Counted from the stretch's first letter, positions 1 to 5,965 are shown. The stretch: 10,518 nucleotides of DNA from Candidatus Woesearchaeota archaeon (GCA_003694525.1 RFLK01000093.1:1-10518), one strand, 5' to 3'. The notes: a model not told the origin generated them from the letters alone. Numbers and translations: made by a program.

Positions 1-1544
1 CGTATTAGCTCGTTTGCTTCTTTTCTGACTTTTCCAACTTCTGTTTTTGATAGCTTTCCTTCTTCGTAATGGGCTTTTGCTTTTATCAGGTCGTGCAGTG
101 TTCTAAGATATTTTGCAGGGATCTTGCCCTTTGCAATAAGCTCCTCTTCAAACACGTGCGCAATCTCGTCCTCGCTCGCCCGCTCTATTCCTTCAAGTTT
201 GAGAATGTCTCTCAGAGCTGTTTGCGCGTTGTCGTATATTTCTATCATGTTCTGTTCTTCCTTTACTTTTTCTATTTGAGTGAACAGTCTTTTGAGTCTT
301 TTCATATACTTCTCGCAGTCTGCTGCAAGCTTGTCTATCTCTTTTCCTGTGACTTCTTTCTTGTGGCCGTGTTCTATGTCTTTTCTGGTGCTTATGACTT
401 TTTCAAGTATTTTCACGTATTCTTCTTCTAACAGGCCTTCTTTTTTCACGAGTATTTCTCTTACAACGTCTACCGTCTCTTTTGGAGCGGGAGGGGGTAT
501 TCCATAGAGCATCAGGGCTGCTTGTGTTGGTGTGTGTATTCCCCAGAAGAAATCTTCAACGCCTATATCTCTAAGCTTTAGTTTGACTCTTGAAAGCGTC
601 TGCTCTCCTGAGCTCATAAACATGTCTATTGCTTCCTGGGATGGCTTTATCTTTCCCATCTTCAACAGCTGTTTCCAGGGCATAAACAGGCCTCTGTCAA
701 AGAAGGGAACCCCATCTCTTAGGAATGTGAATATTACTGGGTGGCTTTCCCTGACCATGTCCCAGAAGTCGGTCAGAATGTATGGCTGTATGTTTATCTT
801 GTTTTTTATGCCTGTAATCTCTCCTGCTTCAACTCCCATTCCGTATATTATCGCGCGCAGCTTGTCTCGAAGCTCAACGCGGGTCATCTTCTTAACATCG
901 GTATCATCTATCACGAGGAATACGTCTATATCGCTGTCCTTTGTCGCTTTTCCTCTGACGATGGATCCTGCAAGAACGTATGTGACTATGTATTTCTCAA
1001 AGCGCTTGAGAACCATGGTCTTGTGTATTTCTGCTATTCTGATAGCGCCGAGCGTTCCTGCATCATAGAGAGGTATGCTCATTGATATTAATTGGAGCAC
1101 GTCTGTTTTCCCGTCATAGCAGTTCTGCCATAGTTCTGATAGGAGAAGTGTTTGAGGGATTATGTCCTTGTCAACTTCTTGCGCGCTTGATGCCATTATT
1201 GCAGAGAGTTTTTCTCTCAGCTCGGCTTTTGTCATCTTGGTGGGCTCTGAATCGTCTATGAGTACAAGGACGTGGTTTTTGTCTTTTTCTTGCTCGTATC
1301 GCCTTTTCTCTTCTGCAGCGACTTCTGGAGGCAGATTTCCCATTGGAGGCCTTGGTGGAGGCAGGAGAGCTATGCCTACAATGTATTTGTCGAATTTGTC
1401 CAGTATTTTGTTTTTGAACTTTTCAAGCTTGTCTTTTATTTTTTCAAGCTTTTGAGCCATATCCTGCGGTATGTTCTTTGGTATTTGTATCTCTTCTTTG
1501 TTGCTTTTCTTCTCTGTTTTTTTTGCTGTTTTTTTCTTAGCCAT
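1..1544 (-). CDS. Tandem nucleotidyltransferase-repeat protein with helical (possibly HEPN-like) C-terminus, partial
   Basis: The reading frame is open from the ATG at 1544 to the left edge (514 codons, no stop), so the C-terminus is missing. It starts with a Lys-rich tail (1-50). Residues 182-286 carry a polymerase-beta-type nucleotidyltransferase signature: G193-S194, then D205-x-D207 in SDIDVFLVIDD. Residues 51-160 look like an older copy of the same unit: FDKYIV matches FEKYIV, and VLIDDSEPTKMTKAELREKL matches VIDDTDVKKMTRVELRDKL. That copy lacks the GS and DxD residues. The usual third catalytic acid is not obvious in the intact copy either (INIQPYIL), so activity is uncertain. Residues 300-514 are predicted helical; R387-x4-H392 fits the HEPN RNase spacing, but this is weak evidence. 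The gene overlaps the protease gene by 8 bases and has a GGAGG inside that gene's end. Possible roles include nucleotidyl transfer to protein or RNA, or regulation. Confidence 0.8.
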   Translation of the reverse strand, partial: MAKKKTAKKTEKKSNKEEIQIPKNIPQDMAQKLEKIKDKLEKFKNKILDKFDKYIVGIALLPPPRPPMGNLPPEVAAEEKRRYEQEKDKNHVLVLIDDSEPTKMTKAELREKLSAIMASSAQEVDKDIIPQTLLLSELWQNCYDGKTDVLQLISMSIPLYDAGTLGAIRIAEIHKTMVLKRFEKYIVTYVLAGSIVRGKATKDSDIDVFLVIDDTDVKKMTRVELRDKLRAIIYGMGVEAGEITGIKNKINIQPYILTDFWDMVRESHPVIFTFLRDGVPFFDRGLFMPWKQLLKMGKIKPSQEAIDMFMSSGEQTLSRVKLKLRDIGVEDFFWGIHTPTQAALMLYGIPPPAPKETVDVVREILVKKEGLLEEEYVKILEKVISTRKDIEHGHKKEVTGKEIDKLAADCEKYMKRLKRLFTQIEKVKEEQNMIEIYDNAQTALRDILKLEGIERASEDEIAHVFEEELIAKGKIPAKYLRTLHDLIKAKAHYEEGKLSKTEVGKVRKEANELI

Positions 1545-2313
1545 AGTGATTTTCCTCCGATGCTATTATTGACGCCAGCCCTCGGCTGAGCGTTTTGAAT
1601 ATGTCGTGAGCTGACGCTCCTGTTTTGAGAAGGTGCTGTACGAAGTTCCAGGCGACATCGTGCAGTCCGTTCTTTGCAGGGTTCAAAGATATGTTTGGTT
1701 CAAGCCCCGCTATGTTGTTGTCTCTTATTGTTTCCATCCAGGCAAGTGAGAACGCGTGGGCTTTTGCCTCTTCGTCTTGCGCATTGAATAGCGTTGGTGA
1801 TAGGACGTGGCCTATCTCGTGTCCGATTGTGAGAAGCAGTGCGTCGAGGTTGTCCTCTTTTATGTATATTTCAGATGTTCCTCGTCCGTACTTGTTGTAT
1901 GAGAAGCCCATAACTCCTTGGCTTGTGCTTCCAGTCTCTCTCTTGTGCAGGTCGTGAAAGTCTGCATTGTTCAGTATTACTATTTTAATATCGTCGTGTG
2001 GGAATTTCTGGCCTGTTAATTTCTCAAAGGCTTCTTCAACTACTGGTTTTACTTCTCCAATCCGGGATATTATGGGAGTCTCCGGCCGGCTTGTTGCAAG
2101 AAAATCGCTCGCTGCAAAATCGTGGCTGTGCTCTCTTATCAGATAGGGCCTTTGTGTGTTTCTCTTGTAGTATGAGCTGTTTTGCGTGTAGCTTTGAAAA
2201 GGTGGCTGGTTGTAGTTGTTTGCAAAGCTCGCATAGCCCTGCTTTTCGGCATATGCTTGAAACGCGTAGCTTGAAGGGGTCAGTGCGTATCCTCTTGTTG
2301 AAGCGTATGCCAT
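1537..2313 (-). CDS. Zinc metallopeptidase (HEIGH) with tyrosine-rich N-terminal tail
   Basis: The 258-residue protein has a zincin motif, LLTIGHEIGHV, with H165, E166 and H169. It is followed by DEEAKAHAFSLAW, where E181 or E182 is a likely third zinc ligand. This arrangement resembles gluzincin-like small peptidases such as the ImmA/IrrE type, but I cannot fix the family. Residues 1-58 are low-complexity, with ten tyrosines and many Ser, Gln and Asn, and are probably disordered. There is no signal peptide or membrane helix, so the protein should be cytosolic. The ATG at 2313 directly follows the TAA of the helical gene and has no ribosome binding site of its own, which suggests translational coupling. 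The 3' end overlaps the nucleotidyltransferase gene. The substrate is unknown; the partner proteins encoded next to it are obvious candidates. Confidence 0.85.
   Translation of the reverse strand: MAYASTRGYALTPSSYAFQAYAEKQGYASFANNYNQPPFQSYTQNSSYYKRNTQRPYLIREHSHDFAASDFLATSRPETPIISRIGEVKPVVEEAFEKLTGQKFPHDDIKIVILNNADFHDLHKRETGSTSQGVMGFSYNKYGRGTSEIYIKEDNLDALLLTIGHEIGHVLSPTLFNAQDEEAKAHAFSLAWMETIRDNNIAGLEPNISLNPAKNGLHDVAWNFVQHLLKTGASAHDIFKTLSRGLASIIASEENHYG
1554..1558 (-). promoter_or_regulatory. Shine-Dalgarno GGAGG for the nucleotidyltransferase gene
   Basis: GGAGG on the minus strand lies 9 bases before the ATG at 1544, inside the last codons of the upstream protease gene. It supports the chosen start and separate initiation on a shared mRNA. 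Confidence 0.75.
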
Positions 2314-2529
2314 TTATGCTTTTTTCAGCTGGTCCTCGAGCTTTTCTGTGCTTTGTTTTGCTGTTTGCTTTGCCTGCTCTTCAAGATCGACTCCAAGGTC
2401 CTTTAGAGCTTTTATGTGCGCTTGCATTAGCTGTTCTACAATTTGCACTATGCGCATCAGCTCTTGTCTCTCTTTTGCAAGGGTTGTCAGGGCTCCTTTG
2501 TGGAATCCTATTTGTTCTTCGTTTGCCAC
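2314..2529 (-). CDS. Small helical, probably coiled-coil protein of unknown function
   Basis: This 71-residue, charged, cysteine-free protein is predicted to be almost entirely helical, with heptad-like hydrophobic spacing through LAKERQELMRIVQIVEQLMQAH and on towards the C-terminus. It has no known enzymatic motif and no helix-turn-helix that I can see. The start is GTG at 2529, chosen because AGGAGG ends 5 bases before it and the reading frame has no better start. It is the first gene behind the palindrome-flanked promoter and abuts the metallopeptidase gene with no spacer. A role as adaptor, oligomerisation partner or regulator of that peptidase is an inference from position only. A prefoldin-like helical pair is another possibility. 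Confidence 0.75.
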   Translation of the reverse strand: MANEEQIGFHKGALTTLAKERQELMRIVQIVEQLMQAHIKALKDLGVDLEEQAKQTAKQSTEKLEDQLKKA

Positions 2530-2534
2530 AGTTT

Positions 2535-2540
2535 CCTCCT
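2535..2540 (-). promoter_or_regulatory. Shine-Dalgarno AGGAGG deciding a GTG start
   Basis: AGGAGG on the minus strand lies 5 bases before the GTG at 2529. The same sequence and spacing occur before the FKBP gene, supporting its use here. Confidence 0.8.
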
Positions 2541-2558
2541 TATGACATTAAAGTCATA
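2541..2558. promoter_or_regulatory. Operator-like palindrome, copy 1
   Basis: TATGACATTAAAGTCATA is a near-perfect 18-bp palindrome (arms TATGAC/GTCATA, A+T centre). It lies between the TATA box at 2564-2572 and the expected transcription start near 2541 for the minus-strand helical-protein gene. A protein bound here should block RNA polymerase. It matches copy 2 at 14 of 18 positions. Confidence 0.6.
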
Positions 2559-2563
2559 ATGGG

Positions 2564-2572
2564 TTTATAAAA
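2564..2572 (-). promoter_or_regulatory. TATA box for the helical protein-peptidase-nucleotidyltransferase operon
   Basis: TTTTATAAA on the minus strand predicts transcription starting near 2541, giving a leader of about 12 bases that still contains the AGGAGG. A second A+T element, CATTTAAATC (about 2583-2592), is a weaker alternative. Palindromes lie on both sides. Confidence 0.55.
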
Positions 2573-2594
2573 GAAATTCGTTGATTTAAATGTT

Positions 2595-2612
2595 TGTGAC
2601 TAAAAAGTCATA
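2595..2612. promoter_or_regulatory. Operator-like palindrome, copy 2
   Basis: TGTGACTAAAAAGTCATA is the second copy of the 18-bp element, with perfect inner arms TGACT/AGTCA. It sits upstream of the TATA box, 54 bases from copy 1 (about five helical turns), so one dimeric regulator could occupy both sites on the same DNA face. An alternative reading is a weak hairpin or T-run terminator for the membrane-protein gene ending at 2624, but the repetition of the motif favours an operator. Confidence 0.55.
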
Positions 2613-2623
2613 TTTTTGGTGTT

Positions 2624-3091
2624 CTATAGCTCTTCAACTGCTTTCAGGTACTGCAAGACTCTCCCGCTCGAGATTGCCCAATCTCTTACGAAAAGGTCAA
2701 GGGATTTTCTTCTTATTAGCGATTTCATCCCGTAATTGTTGTGCACTTCTTCAATGCGGTCCCAGGTTGATTTTTCAAACTTGTACCAGTCAAGCTCTCC
2801 TCTCTCAAAAGCGCAGAGTTTTGCATATGGCCAGAATTCTTTCTTGCCAAAAAGTATGAAGTAGCTTCCATACGCTTCAAGGCAGTGTCTTGCAAGCTGG
2901 TGTTTTACTATTGATTTTGTTCCCGAAGAGATTGCAGTATATGTTGCAGCCAAGCTTCCTGCAAGTCCTGCAAGAGATTCGGGTAGATCTAAGAAGAAAG
3001 TTGCACCCAATAGCACTCCGCTTATTGTTGATGCAATCAGGGTGGTCTTATAGGCTTGAGCATATGATGCTATTCTTTCAAGTCTGGCCAT
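2624..3091 (-). CDS. Small membrane protein with an N-terminal helical hairpin, unknown function
   Basis: The protein has 155 residues. Residues 16-34 and 36-56 form two closely spaced hydrophobic segments, giving a membrane hairpin. A soluble C-terminal domain of about 95 residues follows, rich in aromatic and charged residues (for example LFGKKEFWPYAKL and FERGELDWYKFEKSTW), probably helical and cytosolic. I recognise no family. The ATG at 3091 has no Shine-Dalgarno. The A+T-rich stretch about 25 bases upstream (AATAAGTTAAAAAAAA on the minus strand) could be a promoter, or the gene could be read through from the AAA+ gene, which ends 58 bases away. The order of genes suggests a membrane anchor or receptor for one of the neighbouring soluble proteins, but nothing in the sequence proves this. 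Confidence 0.75.
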   Translation of the reverse strand: MARLERIASYAQAYKTTLIASTISGVLLGATFFLDLPESLAGLAGSLAATYTAISSGTKSIVKHQLARHCLEAYGSYFILFGKKEFWPYAKLCAFERGELDWYKFEKSTWDRIEEVHNNYGMKSLIRRKSLDLFVRDWAISSGRVLQYLKAVEEL

Positions 3092-3149
3092 TTTGAATCT
3101 TGCGCGCTTTTTTTTAACTTATTCTCTCGTAGCTTTTATTTTTTCTTGT

Positions 3150-4526
3150 TTATTTTGATGCTTTAAAGCCGAAATCTTTTCTGCTCTGTTTTTCAAATGA
3201 GCGTATTGTCTTGACGATGTCCTCTGTTGTTATCGATTTGAAATTCCTTATATCGTCCGTTGTCCTTCTCTTCTCCTCGATTATCTTATCTATTACGCCT
3301 ACTATATTTGAGCCTGTGAAATCTTCGCTCTCTTTCGCGAGTATGTCAAGAACTATATCCTTAAAGAGGGCCGGGTTTCCTGCTCGTCTTGCGATCTCTT
3401 GGCGTTTTTTGATTGTTATCTTGTATATTTCTTTTCTCTCTTCCTTATTTGGAAGTTCGATCTTTATCCATTTTCCAAGTCTTCCATCTCTGATAAGTGC
3501 AGGATCTAAGTCTTCTATTGGAAAGTTTGTGGAGCCTATAACGCAGAGTCCAGGGTAGTTTTCAAGACCGCCAAGGTGTGAGAGAAGTGTGTCAAGTGCT
3601 TCATCGTTTCCTCCAAGGCGGGTTCTCCTGCCGATAAGGTGAAGCTCGTCGAGAAATAGCAGTGTCTTCAGCCCTTTTTTTTGGTTTTCCTTTACAAGTT
3701 CGAAGATTTGCGCTGTTGCCTGGGCTTCTCCTCCTCGGTAAATGCTGGTTATTGCGCTGTAATCAACTTTATAGAATTTTATCTTGTCAGACAACTCGCT
3801 CTTCAGTTTTTGCGCAAGTGCTGTTACGAGAAGGGTTTTTCCGCATCCTGCGGGAGCGTTCAAAAGGTATCCTTTCGTCTTGTCGGGGTCTATTCCAAAA
3901 TATCTTGCTCTATTGGGGCTTACTATGTCCTCGTATATTGTGAGCATTTGCCGTTTAGGCTCGCAAAGCCCGCCTATATCTTCAAAAGTTACATTCGGTT
4001 GAGATATTTCTATTTTTCTTTCAAGCTGTTCAAGCTCTTTGGTCTCTTTTGCTTGTTTTTTGGGCATCCTGTTTGCTATGTGCACTGTAATGTTCGGAAC
4101 AGGTGTTTTTGCAAGTTTGTATTGGGCTTGTATGATTTTTTTTGCCACGAAAAAGAATTGAGATAGGTACTTTTTAACTGGAGTGTTTGATTGGTAGTTT
4201 GCAGTCAGGATTTTGATCTCATCATCATTTCTTTCTATGCAGTATTCTCCGCTATCTTTTTCCAGTATTATGAGGGAGTCCTCATTTGCTTTTACCTTAT
4301 AGCCGACTCCCCAGCGCGTTCTTTTTGGTGCAAGCGGCGCTTCCATCGTATTGTAAGCTTCTATTTTGCACTCAAGAGAATAGCTGATATCATCTTCGCA
4401 AGGGTCTGCAGTCAAGAACACTTCAAGGCGTCCAAGGGGGCTTTCAAGATCTGCCTGGCCTATTTTTCCTTCATAGTGGTTTGAGATAAGGTTTTCAAGC
4501 GCAGAATATCGCACATCAAACTTCAT
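3150..4526 (-). CDS. CDC48/PAN-like AAA+ ATPase with an unrecognised N-terminal domain
   Basis: The protein is 458 residues from the ATG at 4526. The frame extends 8 codons further to a TTG at 4550; the promoter fits either start, and ATG is preferred. Residues 1-150 form a domain I do not recognise, followed by a charged helical linker (about 155-175). The AAA+ module starts at VTFEDIGGL. Its Walker A is APAGCGKT (224-231, Ala in place of the usual first Gly). The pore-loop-like segment is SIYRGGEA with aromatic Tyr263, Walker B is LLFLDE (289-294), and sensor 1 is Asn334. An arginine-finger region reads ALIRDGRLGKW, with Arg349 kept but Lys352 where classic members have a second Arg. A helical lid follows. 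It probably hydrolyses ATP as a ring and threads or remodels proteins. With one ATPase domain and no protease domain, it would need a partner; the metallopeptidase downstream is a tempting but unproven one. Confidence 0.9.
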   Translation of the reverse strand: MKFDVRYSALENLISNHYEGKIGQADLESPLGRLEVFLTADPCEDDISYSLECKIEAYNTMEAPLAPKRTRWGVGYKVKANEDSLIILEKDSGEYCIERNDDEIKILTANYQSNTPVKKYLSQFFFVAKKIIQAQYKLAKTPVPNITVHIANRMPKKQAKETKELEQLERKIEISQPNVTFEDIGGLCEPKRQMLTIYEDIVSPNRARYFGIDPDKTKGYLLNAPAGCGKTLLVTALAQKLKSELSDKIKFYKVDYSAITSIYRGGEAQATAQIFELVKENQKKGLKTLLFLDELHLIGRRTRLGGNDEALDTLLSHLGGLENYPGLCVIGSTNFPIEDLDPALIRDGRLGKWIKIELPNKEERKEIYKITIKKRQEIARRAGNPALFKDIVLDILAKESEDFTGSNIVGVIDKIIEEKRRTTDDIRNFKSITTEDIVKTIRSFEKQSRKDFGFKASK

Positions 4527-4571
4527 ATTGTCCAGGGTTACTCTTTTCAATAAGAACGCAACGAATAGAAA

Positions 4572-4586
4572 GCATATAGTTTATGC
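4572..4586. promoter_or_regulatory. Promoter palindrome over the AAA+ gene TATA region
   Basis: GCATATAGTTTATGC has 5-bp inverted arms (GCATA/TATGC). On the minus strand it contains TATA-like sequence (CATAAACTATATGC), predicting transcription from about 4549-4555 towards the AAA+ gene. It lies in the divergent region shared with the dehydrogenase gene. TATA function is likely; operator function is only possible. Confidence 0.4.
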
Positions 4587-4614
4587 ACTTTCAGTTTTAC
4601 TATGTTCCCAGAAG

Positions 4615-4623
4615 GCTTTTAAT
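4615..4623 (+). promoter_or_regulatory. TATA box for the short-chain dehydrogenase gene
   Basis: CTTTTAATC is centred 27 bases before the ATG at 4646, the spacing expected for a leaderless archaeal transcript. It argues against the longer frame starting at 4583, because a start at 4583 would lie upstream of the promoter. Confidence 0.55.
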
Positions 4624-4645
4624 CTTTGCTGTCTCGCTCTTGATT

Positions 4646-5428
4646 ATGCGCAAGACTGCCCTCATAACGGGAGTGACTTCAGGCATAGGCCTTGAACTTG
4701 CAAGGCTTTTTGCAATAGCAGGCTATGACTTAGTGGTAGTTTCTCGCTCAAAAGATAAGCTGAAGCGTGTTAAGGAAGAGTTTGAGCGGGAATTTCACAT
4801 TGGCGTCCTTGCAATTGCGCAGGATCTCTCGCTCGATGGCGCTCCGGAGCGAATTGTAAAAGAGCTTGACAAGAGGGAAATAGAGTTGGATGTTCTTATC
4901 AACAATGCAGGAGTGGGTGAATTCGGCTTGTTCTGGGAGCAGGATCCTGAGAAGATAAGGCATATGATCCATTTGAACGCTCTTGCCCTAACGGATCTTA
5001 CAAGGCTCATAGTTCCGAAGATGGTTTCAAGAGGACGGGGAAGGATTGCAAACATAGGATCTGTAGCATCTTTTTTCCCGGGGCCTTATATGGCTGTTTA
5101 TTTTGCAACAAAGGCCTATGTTTTGTCTTTCACTCAAGCGCTCTCAGAAGAGCTTTCAGGAACTGGAGTGTCTGCAACGTGCGTGTGTCCTGGCAGGACT
5201 GCAACAGGATTTCAGAGAGAGTCCCATCAGGAGAGTTCAAGGGCGATAAAAGGCAAGAGGCTTTTGTCTCCTGAATTTGTTGCAAGGCTGGCTTTTGATG
5301 CCATAATGAAAAGGGATGTTGTATGCATAATAGGCTTTAGGGCAAAATTGAACGCCCTCCTCTCGAAAGTGCTGCCGCTGTGGCTTGTGAGAAGAATTGC
5401 CAAGTCAAAGATGGCGCCTATTCGATAG
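4646..5428 (+). CDS. Classical short-chain dehydrogenase/reductase (SDR)
   Basis: This 260-residue protein is a full-length classical SDR, an NAD(P)-dependent oxidoreductase with a Rossmann fold. It shows the nucleotide-binding TGVTSGIG (8-15), NNAG (86-89), and the catalytic tetrad Asn111, Ser139, Tyr152 and Lys156 (YFATK). CPGRTATGF (181-189) is the usual segment after the catalytic helix. Arg34 in VVSRSKDKL, just after the second strand, suggests preference for NADP(H), though this is only a rule of thumb. The substrate is unknown; the DltE-like subgroup (COG0300 type) is the best general fit. The frame is open back to 4583, but residues coded there precede the normal SDR start and overlap the promoter, so 4646 is chosen. 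The gene ends 11 bases inside the convergent FKBP gene. It is probably soluble and cytosolic. Confidence 0.92.
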   Translation: MRKTALITGVTSGIGLELARLFAIAGYDLVVVSRSKDKLKRVKEEFEREFHIGVLAIAQDLSLDGAPERIVKELDKREIELDVLINNAGVGEFGLFWEQDPEKIRHMIHLNALALTDLTRLIVPKMVSRGRGRIANIGSVASFFPGPYMAVYFATKAYVLSFTQALSEELSGTGVSATCVCPGRTATGFQRESHQESSRAIKGKRLLSPEFVARLAFDAIMKRDVVCIIGFRAKLNALLSKVLPLWLVRRIAKSKMAPIR

Positions 5429-5840
5429 ATAAAACTTTTATCTTGAATACCAGTTTTTTTCCTGCAAGCGGATGATTCAAGTCAAGCGTTGCGCTATCAT
5501 CATCAATTGATACTATTCTTGCAGGTATTTGCTGGCCATTTGGAAGGTTTACAACAAGAGTTGCTCCTTCTTTTGCTCCCTCTGGCAGTTTCTCTTTGGG
5601 AACTTTCTGGACGAGCTGTTCATTGCGAGGGCCGTAAGCATCTTCAGGGTTTAGCGTAACTTCTTTTTCTTCTCCAACTTCCATTCCTATTACTGCCTCA
5701 TCAAATCCTTTTATCAGCTGGCCGGATCCGACTTGAAATGTAAGAGGCTCTTTGTGTTTTTCCGAGCTGTCAAAGACTTCTCCGCTCTCGAATTTTCCGG
5801 TGTATTCTACTTTTATTTTGTCTCCTTTCTTTACAGCCAT
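5418..5840 (-). CDS. FKBP-type peptidyl-prolyl cis-trans isomerase, SlyD-like
   Basis: The 140-residue protein is a typical short archaeal FKBP with an insert-in-flap chaperone domain. The isomerase part includes KVEYTGKFESGEVFDSS (Tyr13 and Asp24 match active-site positions) and GSGQLIKGFDEAVIGMEVGE. The flap domain spans about 68-118 (from AYGPRNEQ to the strand before LDLNHPLAGKKLVF), and the last segment is diagnostic of SlyD-like members. There is no histidine-rich metal-binding tail as in bacterial SlyD and no signal peptide, so it is expected to be a cytosolic folding helper that isomerises Xaa-Pro bonds and holds unfolded chains. The ATG at 5840 is preceded by AGGAGG at a 5-base spacing and by a TATA box further up, giving a short leader. 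It is transcribed alone, convergent with the dehydrogenase gene. Confidence 0.95.
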   Translation of the reverse strand: MAVKKGDKIKVEYTGKFESGEVFDSSEKHKEPLTFQVGSGQLIKGFDEAVIGMEVGEEKEVTLNPEDAYGPRNEQLVQKVPKEKLPEGAKEGATLVVNLPNGQQIPARIVSIDDDSATLDLNHPLAGKKLVFKIKVLSIE

Positions 5841-5845
5841 AAATT

Positions 5846-5851
5846 CCTCCT
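5846..5851 (-). promoter_or_regulatory. Shine-Dalgarno AGGAGG of the FKBP gene
   Basis: AGGAGG on the minus strand lies 5 bases before the ATG at 5840, the strongest ribosome binding site in the window together with that at 2535-2540. Confidence 0.8.
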
Positions 5852-5890
5852 ATAACAGAAAACTGCTATGGTTTTGCCTTTGTGTTCTCA

Positions 5891-5900
5891 CTATTTAAGA
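5891..5900 (-). promoter_or_regulatory. TATA box for the FKBP gene
   Basis: TCTTAAATAG on the minus strand predicts a transcription start near 5869 and a leader of about 28 bases that contains the AGGAGG. A perfect 10-bp palindrome, CAAGCGCTTG (5911-5920), lies about 10 bases upstream and could be a factor site, but one short palindrome is weak evidence. Confidence 0.5.
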
Positions 5901-5936
5901 ATTTGGTTCTCAAGCGCTTGCCAAGTTTTTTTGGCC

Positions 5937-5965
5937 ATATTTGCTTTTTAAGCGATTGCAAATAT
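5937..5965. promoter_or_regulatory. Inverted repeat ATATTTGC-N13-GCAAATAT upstream of the GT-C gene
   Basis: Two perfect 8-bp inverted arms (5937-5944 and 5958-5965) are centred 21 bases apart, two helical turns, as in a dimer-binding operator. The right arm touches the TATA box of the plus-strand membrane-protein gene, so a bound factor could activate or exclude transcription initiation. The arms are A+T-rich and could arise by chance. Confidence 0.35.

Noticed and set aside
69..1455. Several plus-strand open frames of 97-178 codons
   Set aside because: They are rich in Phe, Ser, Cys and Leu with no domain sense and lie opposite a continuous minus-strand frame with a clear nucleotidyltransferase motif. 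They are antisense shadows.
2595..2612. An intrinsic hairpin terminator after the membrane-protein gene
   Set aside because: The stem is only 5 bp and is A+T-rich, and the same palindrome recurs at 2541-2558 on the other side of a TATA box, which fits an operator better.
1..4550. Calling the cluster a defence island or toxin-antitoxin system
   Set aside because: There are no restriction, CRISPR, phage or transposon genes, and the HEPN evidence is one short motif. A core lineage-specific cluster is at least as likely.
4583..4645. A 21-residue N-terminal extension of the dehydrogenase, which would look like a membrane anchor
   Set aside because: The start at 4583 lies upstream of the TATA box at 4615-4623, and the SDR fold begins normally at the ATG at 4646.
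5911..5920. CAAGCGCTTG as an operator in its own right
   Set aside because: A single 10-bp palindrome can occur by chance; no second copy was seen, so it is mentioned only as context for the FKBP promoter.
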